Positions 1 to 7,348 of a stretch of 12,856 bases of DNA are shown here, piece by piece. This DNA is from Alphaproteobacteria bacterium. Its GTDB lineage: Bacteria; Pseudomonadota; Alphaproteobacteria; RS24. The DNA lies in the NCBI GenBank assembly GCA_022428185.1, contig JAKMCZ010000142.1, forward strand, positions 1 to 12,856. Direction: 5' to 3'. Numbering within the stretch: position 1 is the stretch's first letter; each line of letters starts with the position of its first letter. Both the position numbers and the translations under genes were made by a program. The notes beneath the pieces are model-generated. The model worked only from the letters and a program-made list of their open reading frames with translations, was not told where the DNA came from and searched no databases.

Positions 1-304
1 CGCCATACATCGCACCCAGCATGTGCATTTTCATGCTCATCGAGGTCGGCGCGACCCTATAGTCTTCCAACACCTCAGCGGTGCTGACCCGCGAAGAGCC
101 GTCGCGATTGCCGTCCATGTTCATATATCCATAGCGATACGAGACCATAAACTCGCCCGCTTTGTGTCCGTGGTCACGCATCACGCCAATCGGCGCATGA
201 CCGTCAGGTCGCGCCATTGTTTTGTCGTCATGCGCTAAGGCTATGCCATTGGCCGTTAGACCGAGCATTATGCAAATGCCCGAAAATAGGTGGAAAGATT
301 TCAT
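1..304 (-). CDS. Exported Met/His-rich protein, probable outer-membrane 'transporter' family (N-terminal part)
   Basis: This is a partial gene: 101 residues are visible and it runs off the left edge. The start at 304 has a good Shine-Dalgarno (AAGGGG, minus strand, 312-317) seven bases upstream. Residues 1-24 form a signal peptide (MKSF..., hydrophobic core, ending in ALA before HDD). The mature part is rich in Met and His, with IGVMRDHGHKAGEFMVSYRY followed by MNMDGNRDG and MSMKMHMLGAMYG. From memory this pattern belongs to a family of outer-membrane beta-barrel proteins, loosely named 'transporter' and related to the phenol-degradation MetA type, often seen near copper genes. The family call is recognition, not a search. 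The Met/His content suggests a metal link, which is inference. The C-terminal barrel lies outside the window. The gene is divergent from the CoA-transferase operon. Confidence 0.7.
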   Translation of the reverse strand, partial: MKSFHLFSGICIMLGLTANGIALAHDDKTMARPDGHAPIGVMRDHGHKAGEFMVSYRYGYMNMDGNRDGSSRVSTAEVLEDYRVAPTSMSMKMHMLGAMYG

Positions 305-310
305 GATAAG

Positions 311-369
311 ACCCCTTGTTCTTTTTGTGCGCTCTCTCGTGCCAGCAAAGCGCCTGTTGGGCAAGGGGT
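311..369 (-). repeat. Inverted repeat able to mask the Shine-Dalgarno of the 1-304 gene
   Basis: ACCCCTTG at 311-318 and CAAGGGGT at 362-369 are perfect 8-base inverted copies separated by 43 bases. On the minus-strand transcript the 311-318 arm carries the AAGGGG Shine-Dalgarno of the exported-protein gene, so pairing would hide it if transcription starts upstream of 369. The loop is long, so this is a weak structural prediction and could be chance. Confidence 0.3.
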
Positions 370-371
370 TT

Positions 372-399
372 TTGCCTTCCCGATGCTTTCTCGTATAAT
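372..399 (+). promoter_or_regulatory. Predicted sigma70-type promoter of the CoA-transferase operon
   Basis: A -35 like element TTGCCT (372-377, 4 of 6 matches to TTGACA) is followed after 16 bases by a perfect TATAAT (394-399). Transcription would start near 406, leaving a leader of about 67 bases before the CoA-transferase start at 473. It lies in the divergent spacer and is the best promoter match I noticed in the window. Confidence 0.6.
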
Positions 400-472
400 A
401 TGTCGCAGGGTTCGCCGCCTTTTCATCTTCATTACATTACGGCGTGAAATCGCGAGCTGGCAGGAGCATTTA

Positions 473-1660
473 ATGGGACCACTTGATGGCGTAAAAGTTC
501 TCGATTTGACCAGCATGGTCTCGGGCCCGATGGGCGCGATGATGCTGGCTGACCAAGGCGCAGAAGTGATTAAGGTAGAGCCATTGCATGGCGAGCAAAT
601 GCGCCACATGGCGGCGGCGCATAATGGCGTTAACGCGCCGTTTTTCAGTTGTAATCGCGGCAAGAAATCATTGGCATTGGATTTGAAATCCGAGGCAGGC
701 AAAGAGATTTTGCTGAAGCTGGCCGAAGAAGCAGATATTTTCGTGCAGAATTTCCGCCCCGGCGCGATTGACCGAATGGGCTTTGGCGAGCCGGTGCTGC
801 GCAAATTGAATGAGAAACTGATTTATGTGTCGATTAGCGGCTTTGGCGAAAACGGCCCTTACGCGCAGACCCGCGTCTATGATCCGGTCATTCAGGCGCT
901 ATCGGGGGCAACCGACATTCAGGCCGATCGCACCAGCGGTCGCCCACAAATGTTCCGCATCATCATTGCCGATAAGGTCACCTCACTGACTTGGGCGCAA
1001 GCCGCCTCGTCAGCGCTTTACGCGCGCGAGAAAACCGGCAAAGGCCAGCATATTCGGCTATCAATGCTGGACACCATGATTTCCTTTTTCTGGGCCGAAG
1101 GCATGACCGGTCTGGTATTTGGTGAGATGGAGTTTGACGTGCGCAAGCTGCAAGGCTCGCAAGACCTGATTTACAAAGCCAAAGACCGATACATCACCGC
1201 CGGTGCCGTCTCCGATGCCGAATGGGGTGGCATGTGTCGCGCGCTTGAACGCGAAGACTGGCTGACCGATGAACGCTTCAACACCTCAGCCGGACGGGTC
1301 GCCAATGCCGGCGACCGCAAGGCCATGACCGGCGAGGAAATAGCCAAATGGGATAGCGCCGAATTGCTGGCGCGGTTTCAAGAGGAGGGCGTGCCCTGCG
1401 CGCCGCTACTCGACCGCATGGAATTAATGGAGCATGAGCAAATCATCGCCAATGGCTCGATTGACCGCACGGTTTATGATGGCTTTGGCGAAGTGCGCCA
1501 AGCGCGACCGGCGGCGCAATTTGCGCAAACGCCGAGCGCGATTGCTCGCCCTGCCCCCAAGCTCGGCGAGCACAGCCGCGAAATTTTGACCGCACTGGGC
1601 TATGATGATGATAAAATAAATGCGCTGATTGATGATGGCAAACTGGTCGCCGCGTCTTAA
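473..1660 (+). CDS. CaiB/BaiF family (family III) CoA-transferase
   Basis: The 395-residue product matches the usual length of family III CoA-transferases, which move CoA between carboxylic acids through an aspartyl-CoA anhydride in the cytoplasm. It begins GPLDGVKVLDLTSMVSGP, the standard N-terminal strand and CoA-binding region, followed by LADQGAEVIKVEP (26-37), NRGKKSLALDLK (61-72), QNFRPGAIDRMG (92-103) and ISGFGENGPY (121-130). The likely catalytic aspartate is D137 in YDPVIQALSG. Start choice: ATG 473 has AGGAG at 462-466 and begins exactly at the conserved family N-terminus; an open frame reaching further upstream has no homologous look. It is the first gene of a likely four-gene operon with a dioxygenase, an amidohydrolase and an Ntn acylase, so it probably activates a carboxylic acid released by these enzymes. 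The acyl substrate cannot be told from sequence. Confidence 0.93.
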   Translation: MGPLDGVKVLDLTSMVSGPMGAMMLADQGAEVIKVEPLHGEQMRHMAAAHNGVNAPFFSCNRGKKSLALDLKSEAGKEILLKLAEEADIFVQNFRPGAIDRMGFGEPVLRKLNEKLIYVSISGFGENGPYAQTRVYDPVIQALSGATDIQADRTSGRPQMFRIIIADKVTSLTWAQAASSALYAREKTGKGQHIRLSMLDTMISFFWAEGMTGLVFGEMEFDVRKLQGSQDLIYKAKDRYITAGAVSDAEWGGMCRALEREDWLTDERFNTSAGRVANAGDRKAMTGEEIAKWDSAELLARFQEEGVPCAPLLDRMELMEHEQIIANGSIDRTVYDGFGEVRQARPAAQFAQTPSAIARPAPKLGEHSREILTALGYDDDKINALIDDGKLVAAS

Positions 1661-1725
1661 CGTGCAAGACGACATGCTTGTCTTTCGGTTAAAACTGGCC
1701 GACAGTGATTTAGGGAGAAAACGAT

Positions 1726-2574
1726 ATGAGCCTGACAGTTGAAAAATCCGATAGCGTTTGCGGCGCATTGGTAACCGGGGTTGAGTTGACGCAAGATATT
1801 TCCGCCGATTTGACCGGTGAATTGCGCGCCATTTGGCTTGAAAACAAGGTTATCGCCTTTCCTGACCAGCAAATGACCGATGCCGATTTGGAACGCTTCA
1901 CGCTGGCTTTCGGCTCATTCGGGGAGGACCCGTTTTTCGGTCATATTGACGGGCATGAAAACATCGCCGCCATTCAGCGCAATGCTGATGAAACAACGCC
2001 GATTTTTGCCGAGTCTTTTCACTCTGATTGGAGCTTCATGGAAGTGCCACCGGCGGGCACATGCTTGTTTGGCATCACCATTCCACCTCAGGGCGGCAAC
2101 ACGCTGTTTGCCGACCAAGTGACGGCCTATGAACGCCTGCCCGATGCGCTGCGCGACAAGGCTGACAATCTGACCGCCATTCACTCGGCTGAACTGGGCT
2201 ACGCCCCCAATGGTGCCTATGGCGATGACGACCAAGAGGGTGGTCGCTCTATGAAAATCATTCCCAGCGAGCGCGCGCGCGAAAAACGCGAGCACCCGTT
2301 TGTGCGCACCCATCACGAAACAGGCAATAAAGCCTTATTCTCCTCGGCGTCTTACATTCAGGCTTTTGCCGGAATGGAGAAGGAAGAAAGCGACGCGCTG
2401 ATGATTGAGTTTTACGGTCATCAGAGCAAAGAAGAACTGATTTATTCGCATAAATGGTCAGCCAATATGCTGGTCATGTGGGATAATCGGTCTTTGCTGC
2501 ATGCCGCAACCGGCGGTTATGACGGCTATGACCGTTTGCTGCATCGCACGACGATTGCCGACACGCAATTTTAG
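1726..2574 (+). CDS. TauD/TfdA family Fe(II)/2-oxoglutarate-dependent dioxygenase
   Basis: The 282-residue product has the TauD/TfdA length and jelly-roll motifs. The iron triad is H99 and D101 (FHSDWSF) with distal H259 (WDNRSLLHAA). T126 in GGNTLFAD and R270 in DRLLHRTTI would hold 2-oxoglutarate. Enzymes of this family hydroxylate a substrate with decarboxylation of 2-oxoglutarate, often breaking a C-S, C-O or C-N bond. The substrate-side residues of E. coli TauD are not obviously kept: the stretch before HSD is FAESF rather than the TauD-like one, so taurine is not a safe guess. Start ATG 1726 has GGGAG at 1713-1717. It follows the CoA-transferase after 65 bases. Its TAG stop overlaps the Shine-Dalgarno of the next gene, which suggests co-expression. 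Confidence 0.92.
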   Translation: MSLTVEKSDSVCGALVTGVELTQDISADLTGELRAIWLENKVIAFPDQQMTDADLERFTLAFGSFGEDPFFGHIDGHENIAAIQRNADETTPIFAESFHSDWSFMEVPPAGTCLFGITIPPQGGNTLFADQVTAYERLPDALRDKADNLTAIHSAELGYAPNGAYGDDDQEGGRSMKIIPSERAREKREHPFVRTHHETGNKALFSSASYIQAFAGMEKEESDALMIEFYGHQSKEELIYSHKWSANMLVMWDNRSLLHAATGGYDGYDRLLHRTTIADTQF

Positions 2575-2585
2575 GGAGAAGCCGC

Positions 2586-4325
2586 ATGGCAACGCATGAC
2601 ACGATAATCCGCAATGGGCTGATTTATGACGGCACGGGTAACGCGCCGTTTGAAGCCGATATTGCAATCGATAATGGTGTCATTTCCCAAATCGGAAAAA
2701 TTGACGGTAAAGGGCTGAACGAAATCGATGCCAAAGGGCACATTGTAACGCCGGGCTTTGTCGATATTCATACCCATTATGACGGACAAGCCACGTGGGG
2801 CGACGCGCTCGACCCATCTTCGCTGCATGGCGTGACAACCGCCGTGATGGGCAATTGCGGCGTCGGCTTTGCGCCGTGTCGAGAGACTGACCATGACCGC
2901 CTCATTCAATTGATGGAGGGGGTCGAGGATATCCCGTTTCCGGTGTTGGCTGAGGGTCTGCCGTGGCAATGGGAGAGCTTCGCCGATTATCTCGATTTTT
3001 TAACGCCGCGCCGGTTCGATATTGATTTGGCCGCGCAAGTGCCCCACGCCGCGATGCGCGTTTATGTGATGGGTGAGCGTGGCGCGAACCGCGAAGAAGC
3101 GAGCGATGATGATATCGCCCAAATGGCTGAGATTGCGCATGACGCAGTGGTGGCCGGTGCGCTTGGCTTTTCGACCTCGCGCACGCTGAACCATCGCTCC
3201 GCCGATGGCAGTCCGACACCAACGCTGACGGCCAGCGAGAAAGAACTGCAGGGCATTGCAGCAGGCTTGAAAAAAGCCGGACGCGGCACGCTGCAATTTG
3301 TCTCTGACTTTGACGATATGCACGCAGAAATGGCGATGCTACGGCGACTGGTCGAAACATCAGGCCGTCCGCTTTCGGTTTCCATCGCGCAAGCTGACAG
3401 CAAACCGACCTTATGGCGTCATCTGACCGATTGGCTTGAGCAAGGCGATAATGATGGCCTGCCGCTGCGCGGTCAGGTCGGCCCACGTCCGGTCGGCGTG
3501 TTGCTTGGTCTGGAACTCACCCTAAATCCACTTTCCGGTCATCCGAGCTTTGAAAAAATTGCTGATTTACCGCTGGCGGAAAAGGTTTCAGCACTCAGTG
3601 ACCCGGCCTTTCGCGCCCAACTTTTGGACGAAGAGCCTGGCTCAGATAGTCCCTTCGTGCGTGCTTTATTAGCCAGCTTTGGCAAAATATTCGTGCTTGG
3701 TGACCCGCCTGACTATGAACCGACCGCCGATAAAACTGTCGCCGCCATTGCCAAGCATCGCGGTGTTAGCGAAGTCGAAGTAGCACTTGATTTGATGCTG
3801 CAAAATGACGGGCGCGGCGTGCTTTATTTCCCTTTCCTGAATTTTGCCGACGGCAATCTCGACAGCACCCGCACCATGCTGCAAAGCGCCGCTACCCTGT
3901 CCGGCCTATCAGATGGTGGGGCTCATGTCGGCATGATTTGTGACGGGTCTTTTCCGACCAGCCTGCTGACCCATTGGGGACGCGACCGGACGCGCGGGCC
4001 GGGACTGCCGCTGGAATTGCTGGTTAGAAAGCAGTCGCACGATACCGCGCAATGGGTTGGGCTGAATGATCGCGGTCTTTTGAAAATTGGCTATCGCGCC
4101 GATATTAATGTCATCGACTTTGATAAGCTGCGCTTGCACCTGCCCGAGATAAATCACGACTTACCCGCCGCCGGTCGCCGCTTGATGCAGCGCGCCAGCG
4201 GCTATAGCGCAACACTGGTCGCCGGTGAGGTGACTTATCGCGATGGCAGGCCAACAGGCGCCAAGCCCGGCAAGCTGGTGCGCGGCGCGCAATCGGCTCC
4301 TGCCGACCGGCTGGCTGCCGAATAA
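2586..4325 (+). CDS. Amidohydrolase of the D-aminoacylase (N-acyl-D-amino-acid deacylase) family
   Basis: The 579-residue product is a metal-dependent amidohydrolase of the N-acyl-D-amino-acid deacylase group. The N-terminal part of the beta-sandwich (IIRNGLIYDGTG, 7-18) leads into GFVDIHTHYDGQ with H62 and H64, then GNCGVG with C91 (the bridging Cys of D-aminoacylases), and SDGGAHV with the probable catalytic D443. The C-terminal sandwich returns at GLLKIGYRADINVIDF (497-512). In A. faecalis D-aminoacylase two further His ligands lie in THM and SHHK motifs. By eye the matching stretches here are LQFVS (236-240) and VSIAQ (265-269), without His, so metal binding may differ. The natural substrate is therefore uncertain: an N-acyl amino acid or another amide. 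Start ATG 2586 has GGGAG at 2574-2578, merged with the stop of the dioxygenase gene. It is the third gene of the operon. Confidence 0.88.
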   Translation: MATHDTIIRNGLIYDGTGNAPFEADIAIDNGVISQIGKIDGKGLNEIDAKGHIVTPGFVDIHTHYDGQATWGDALDPSSLHGVTTAVMGNCGVGFAPCRETDHDRLIQLMEGVEDIPFPVLAEGLPWQWESFADYLDFLTPRRFDIDLAAQVPHAAMRVYVMGERGANREEASDDDIAQMAEIAHDAVVAGALGFSTSRTLNHRSADGSPTPTLTASEKELQGIAAGLKKAGRGTLQFVSDFDDMHAEMAMLRRLVETSGRPLSVSIAQADSKPTLWRHLTDWLEQGDNDGLPLRGQVGPRPVGVLLGLELTLNPLSGHPSFEKIADLPLAEKVSALSDPAFRAQLLDEEPGSDSPFVRALLASFGKIFVLGDPPDYEPTADKTVAAIAKHRGVSEVEVALDLMLQNDGRGVLYFPFLNFADGNLDSTRTMLQSAATLSGLSDGGAHVGMICDGSFPTSLLTHWGRDRTRGPGLPLELLVRKQSHDTAQWVGLNDRGLLKIGYRADINVIDFDKLRLHLPEINHDLPAAGRRLMQRASGYSATLVAGEVTYRDGRPTGAKPGKLVRGAQSAPADRLAAE

Positions 4326-4400
4326 ACCCAAACATGGTCCGCGTCGCGCTTGCCGAATGAGTGCCCGGAACTACTTCCTAACGGGAAAGTGGGAGATTTC

Positions 4401-6560
4401 ATGAAGCGCATTATCCGCAAAGGCTGGCTGACTCTATTGGCGGTTGTTCCGCTCTTGGTGCTGCTCAATTTGGCGTTGTTTGCCTTGCGCGCTGCCGATT
4501 GGCAACCGCAACAAGCAATTGCCGATGCGTCGCAATATGATGTCGAGATTATTCGCGATAGCTATGGCGTGCCGCATATTTACGGCGCGCGCGATGTTGA
4601 TGTCGCTTTCGGTCTGGCCTTCGCGCATGCTGAAGACGATTTTGAAACCATGCAGCAATTAATCCCATTTTATCGCGGTGAATTGGGCCGCGAATTGGGT
4701 CTTGCAGGCGCACCGATAGATTATCTGGTGCATTGGCTCAATGTCCGCAATCATGTGCTTGAATATTACCAAACCGCGCTGACGCCGCAAATCCGTGCTC
4801 ATTTGAAAGCCTATGCGGACGGGGTGAATTACTTTGCCGCGACCAGTCAATTTGAAGCCGACCCGCGTCTGTTTCCCATCACGCCGCAAGACCTCGCCGT
4901 CGGCTTCGCCTTGCAACATTTATTGTTTTACGGCTTTGAAAGCCACGTCGCCGAACTGTTTGCCGATAGCCCGCAACGCGAATTGGCAACCGCGCCGGAC
5001 AGCGCTGCCCTGACCCGTCATATCGGTGCAGCCGGATTGCCCGTCGGCTCCAACGCTTTTGCGATAAATGCCGATAAATCATCAGATGGCGCAACGCGCA
5101 TTATGATTAACTCACATCAACCGCTGAGCGGGCCGGTGGCTTGGTATGAAGCGCATGTAAAATCCGATGAAGGTTGGGATATGCATGGCGGTATTTTTCC
5201 GGGCATGCCGTTTATCGCCAAAGGCTTTAACAGCAATATCGGGTATGGCGTGACCGTCAACAAGCCGGACCTTGTTGATGTTTACCGGCTGACGCTCGAC
5301 CCCGAAAATAGCCACGCCTATATGCTGGACGGTGTGGCGCATGAATTTGAACGCCGCCGCCATTGGTTGAAAATCAAACTTCTCGGTAATTTTTACTTGC
5401 CCGTGCCGCGCACTTTACTGACCAGCAAGCATGGGCCGGCGATTGAAACCAAACACGGAACTTATGCGCTGCGCTTTGCCGGCATGGGCGAAATGCGCCA
5501 GCCAATGCAATGGATGGCGATGAACAAAGCGCGCAATCTTGCCGAGTTTAAGCAAGCCATGTCGATGCAAGCCATTGTCTCGTTCAATTTTGTTTATGCC
5601 GACCGCATGGGCAATATTTACTTCCTGCATAATGGGCGTATTCCCGAACGCGCAAGCGGCTGGGATTGGCGCAAATATCTGCCCGGCGACAACAGCGCGT
5701 TAATTTGGGACAAACAAATTCCGTTTGCCGCCATGCCGCAATTAACCAATCCATCATCGGGTTATTTGCTATCGACCAATCAAGACCCGTTCAAAGTAAC
5801 GGCGGCGCAAGACAACCTCTCATCAACCGATTATCCCGCAACATTGGGCTTGCAAACACGCATGACCAACCGCGCCGACCGTGGCCTCGCCATGTTTGCC
5901 GACGCGGGCAAAATGACCGAGGACGATTTTCTGGCGGTGAAATGGGACAAGTTTTATCACCCTGACAGTCGCGCCATGAAATATGTGCGCCGTGTTGCCG
6001 ACAAACAATATGCGCGCGGCTCTCTGCACGAAAAAGGGCAGACACTTCTGGCCGGGTGGAATGGTGAAACCGCGCTCGAAAATCGCGCCGCCGCATTAGG
6101 GGTTTGCATCTTGTCTGAAGAATGGAAAACCGAACAGGCCGGTAAGGAAGCACCGGCTATTGAGGGGGTGTATGACACTTGCCTCGATGAACTCATGACC
6201 GCCTTTGGGCGGCTAGACCCGCTTTGGTCGGAGCGCAATCGCCTGATGCACGGCAAAGCCGATTTGCCATTGGGCGGCGGGCCAGATGTGCTGCGCGCGC
6301 TTTACGCCCTGCCCGAAGCAGACGGGCGATTAAAGGCGGTCGCGGGTGACGGTTTGATTGTTTACACGGCGTGGGACAAAAACGGCAAGCAAAGCGGTGC
6401 GATGGTGCATAATTTCGGAGCCGCCAGCACACGCCCGAAATCGCCCCATTATGATGATCAAGCGCCGCTTTACGCCGCCGAGCAATTGCGCCCTGTCGCG
6501 CTGACCAGAGAACAATTGGTGACAGGCCGGCACAGCATCAAGCGTCTGCCGCTCGACTAA
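4401..6560 (+). CDS. Penicillin acylase-family Ntn hydrolase (N-acyl amide / possible acyl-homoserine-lactone acylase)
   Basis: The 719-residue precursor belongs to the penicillin acylase (S45) family, which self-cleaves into alpha and beta chains and hydrolyses amides in the periplasm. Residues 8-30 form a hydrophobic N-terminal signal or anchor. The alpha chain opens with VEIIRDSYGVPHIYG (48-62) and AFGLAFAHAEDDF (69-81). The nucleophile is S217 in LPVGSNAFAI, the first residue of the beta chain. H239 (beta-23, NSHQPLSGP), V286 (beta-70, GYGVTVNKPD) and N460 (beta-244, STNQDPF) complete the expected site. His at beta-23 is as in PvdQ-type acylases rather than the Gln of penicillin G acylase. 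Start ATG 4401 is preceded by GGGAG at 4391-4395 and directly by the signal segment; an in-frame TTG at 4350 lacks a ribosome site. It is the last gene of the operon, 75 bases after the amidohydrolase. Substrate, including quorum-sensing lactones, is unproven. Confidence 0.9.
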   Translation: MKRIIRKGWLTLLAVVPLLVLLNLALFALRAADWQPQQAIADASQYDVEIIRDSYGVPHIYGARDVDVAFGLAFAHAEDDFETMQQLIPFYRGELGRELGLAGAPIDYLVHWLNVRNHVLEYYQTALTPQIRAHLKAYADGVNYFAATSQFEADPRLFPITPQDLAVGFALQHLLFYGFESHVAELFADSPQRELATAPDSAALTRHIGAAGLPVGSNAFAINADKSSDGATRIMINSHQPLSGPVAWYEAHVKSDEGWDMHGGIFPGMPFIAKGFNSNIGYGVTVNKPDLVDVYRLTLDPENSHAYMLDGVAHEFERRRHWLKIKLLGNFYLPVPRTLLTSKHGPAIETKHGTYALRFAGMGEMRQPMQWMAMNKARNLAEFKQAMSMQAIVSFNFVYADRMGNIYFLHNGRIPERASGWDWRKYLPGDNSALIWDKQIPFAAMPQLTNPSSGYLLSTNQDPFKVTAAQDNLSSTDYPATLGLQTRMTNRADRGLAMFADAGKMTEDDFLAVKWDKFYHPDSRAMKYVRRVADKQYARGSLHEKGQTLLAGWNGETALENRAAALGVCILSEEWKTEQAGKEAPAIEGVYDTCLDELMTAFGRLDPLWSERNRLMHGKADLPLGGGPDVLRALYALPEADGRLKAVAGDGLIVYTAWDKNGKQSGAMVHNFGAASTRPKSPHYDDQAPLYAAEQLRPVALTREQLVTGRHSIKRLPLD

Positions 6561-7087
6561 GCGCGCGGGGCTTCCCAATCGAGGATTTTCCGCTTTACAT
6601 CAACGCCCCAAAAATAGCCGCCCAGCCCTTTATCATGCGCCAGCACACGATGGCACGGGACGATGTAGAAAACCGGATTACGCCCGACTGCCGAGCCGAC
6701 AGCACGCACGGCTTTGGGATTGCCGATTTTTGTTGCCACCGCCTTATAGCTTGACGTAGCGCCCAAGCTGATATCGAGCAAAGCGCGCCAGACATTGAAC
6801 TGAAAATCCGTGCCTTTCAAATGCAAGCGCAAGGCTTGTGGCGAAGCCGTAAAATGGCTGAGCGCCGCCGCATGATGCGGCACGTTTTCTTCAATCAGAC
6901 GCGTTTTGGGATGCGCGTCTTGCATCCGCCCCAACGCCGCGCCATCAGTGTTGAGCCAAATATGGGTAAGCCCATCTTGGCTTGCTGCCAATAAAATCGC
7001 GCCAAAGGGCGTATCGGCATGGGCTATAGACAGGCTTTCGGGCGCAGTTGTCATGCGCGATAGCGTGATGAAATCAGTGGGGCGCAT
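6557..7087 (-). CDS. ogt: Methylated-DNA--[protein]-cysteine S-methyltransferase (Ogt type)
   Basis: The 176-residue product is an O6-alkylguanine-DNA alkyltransferase, a single-use repair protein that moves the alkyl group from guanine to its own cysteine. The active site is IVPCHRV with C145. Before it come the DNA-binding helix-turn-helix with the arginine-finger motif KAVRAVGSAVGRNPV (125-139) and FQFNVWRALLDISLGATSSY (95-114). GLGGYFWGVDVKRKIL (154-169) is the usual C-terminal end. No AraC-type DNA-binding domain is fused, so it is Ogt-like rather than Ada. Start at 7087 has AAAGGAG (minus, 7094-7100) six bases upstream. An internal Met at residue 12 is a possible shorter start. It is convergent with the acylase gene: the TAG stop (6557-6559) and the acylase TAA (6558-6560) share bases. 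It looks functionally unrelated to its neighbours. Confidence 0.93.
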   Translation of the reverse strand: MRPTDFITLSRMTTAPESLSIAHADTPFGAILLAASQDGLTHIWLNTDGAALGRMQDAHPKTRLIEENVPHHAAALSHFTASPQALRLHLKGTDFQFNVWRALLDISLGATSSYKAVATKIGNPKAVRAVGSAVGRNPVFYIVPCHRVLAHDKGLGGYFWGVDVKRKILDWEAPRA

Positions 7088-7178
7088 CGGCTTCTCCTTT
7101 TTTTAAAAAATAGCCGAAGCCGCACGGCGATGCGACATGCATCTTGCGAATTCCCACAGCTTTAGCTAAACCGCTTGC

Positions 7179-7325
7179 ATGCGCGATAGGTTCAACAACA
7201 GGCTTAAAAAGGGACTGGCTTTAGTATTACTGCTGGCCGCACTGGCACTGGCTTTTGAGCTTATCACCCATTCCGAATTTTACGCCGAGCTTGAGCGGCT
7301 CAATATGGATAATCATCGTCATTGA
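7179..7325 (+). CDS. Possible small single-pass membrane protein (48 aa)
   Basis: A short frame encodes a basic N-terminus (MRDRFNNRLKKG), one hydrophobic segment at about 13-29 rich in Leu and Ala, and an acidic-then-His-rich tail (ELERLNMDNHRH). This is the layout of a small inner-membrane protein or an uncleaved signal anchor. I do not recognise a family. There is no convincing Shine-Dalgarno; a 10-bp palindrome TTTAGCTAAA (7161-7170) ends eight bases before the ATG. An in-frame TAA at 7167-7169 rules out a longer N-terminus. It lies between the divergent ogt gene and the convergent GST gene, with 23 bases to the GST stop. The protein-like composition supports coding, but the missing ribosome site keeps confidence low. 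Confidence 0.42.
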   Translation: MRDRFNNRLKKGLALVLLLAALALAFELITHSEFYAELERLNMDNHRH

Positions 7326-7348
7326 ATGACTTATGAGCAATCTGTCGG

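Noticed and set aside
290..472. An N-terminal extension of about 61 residues on the CoA-transferase
   Set aside because: It overlaps the divergent gene start and the predicted promoter, has no family-like sequence, and the ATG at 473 has a proper ribosome site and the conserved N-terminus.
1668..1686. Weak inverted repeat AAGAC/GTCTT after the CoA-transferase, a possible terminator
   Set aside because: Only 5 pairs and no T-run; the downstream genes look co-transcribed.
2902..3486. Long reverse-strand open frame inside the amidohydrolase gene
   Set aside because: Arg/Ala/Ser-rich shadow frame without motifs, antisense to a gene with clear family motifs.
4350..4400. TTG start adding 17 residues before the acylase signal segment
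   Set aside because: No ribosome site, and it would place hydrophilic residues before an N-terminal signal; ATG 4401 has GGGAG.
5791..6256. Overlapping reverse-strand frames inside the acylase gene
   Set aside because: No ribosome sites or recognisable protein features; shadows of the forward gene.
7100..7135. GC-rich short repeats next to a T/A run upstream of ogt, resembling a terminator
   Set aside because: Stem of only 4 pairs, and the A/T-run lies inside the ogt leader, where a terminator would stop its own transcript.
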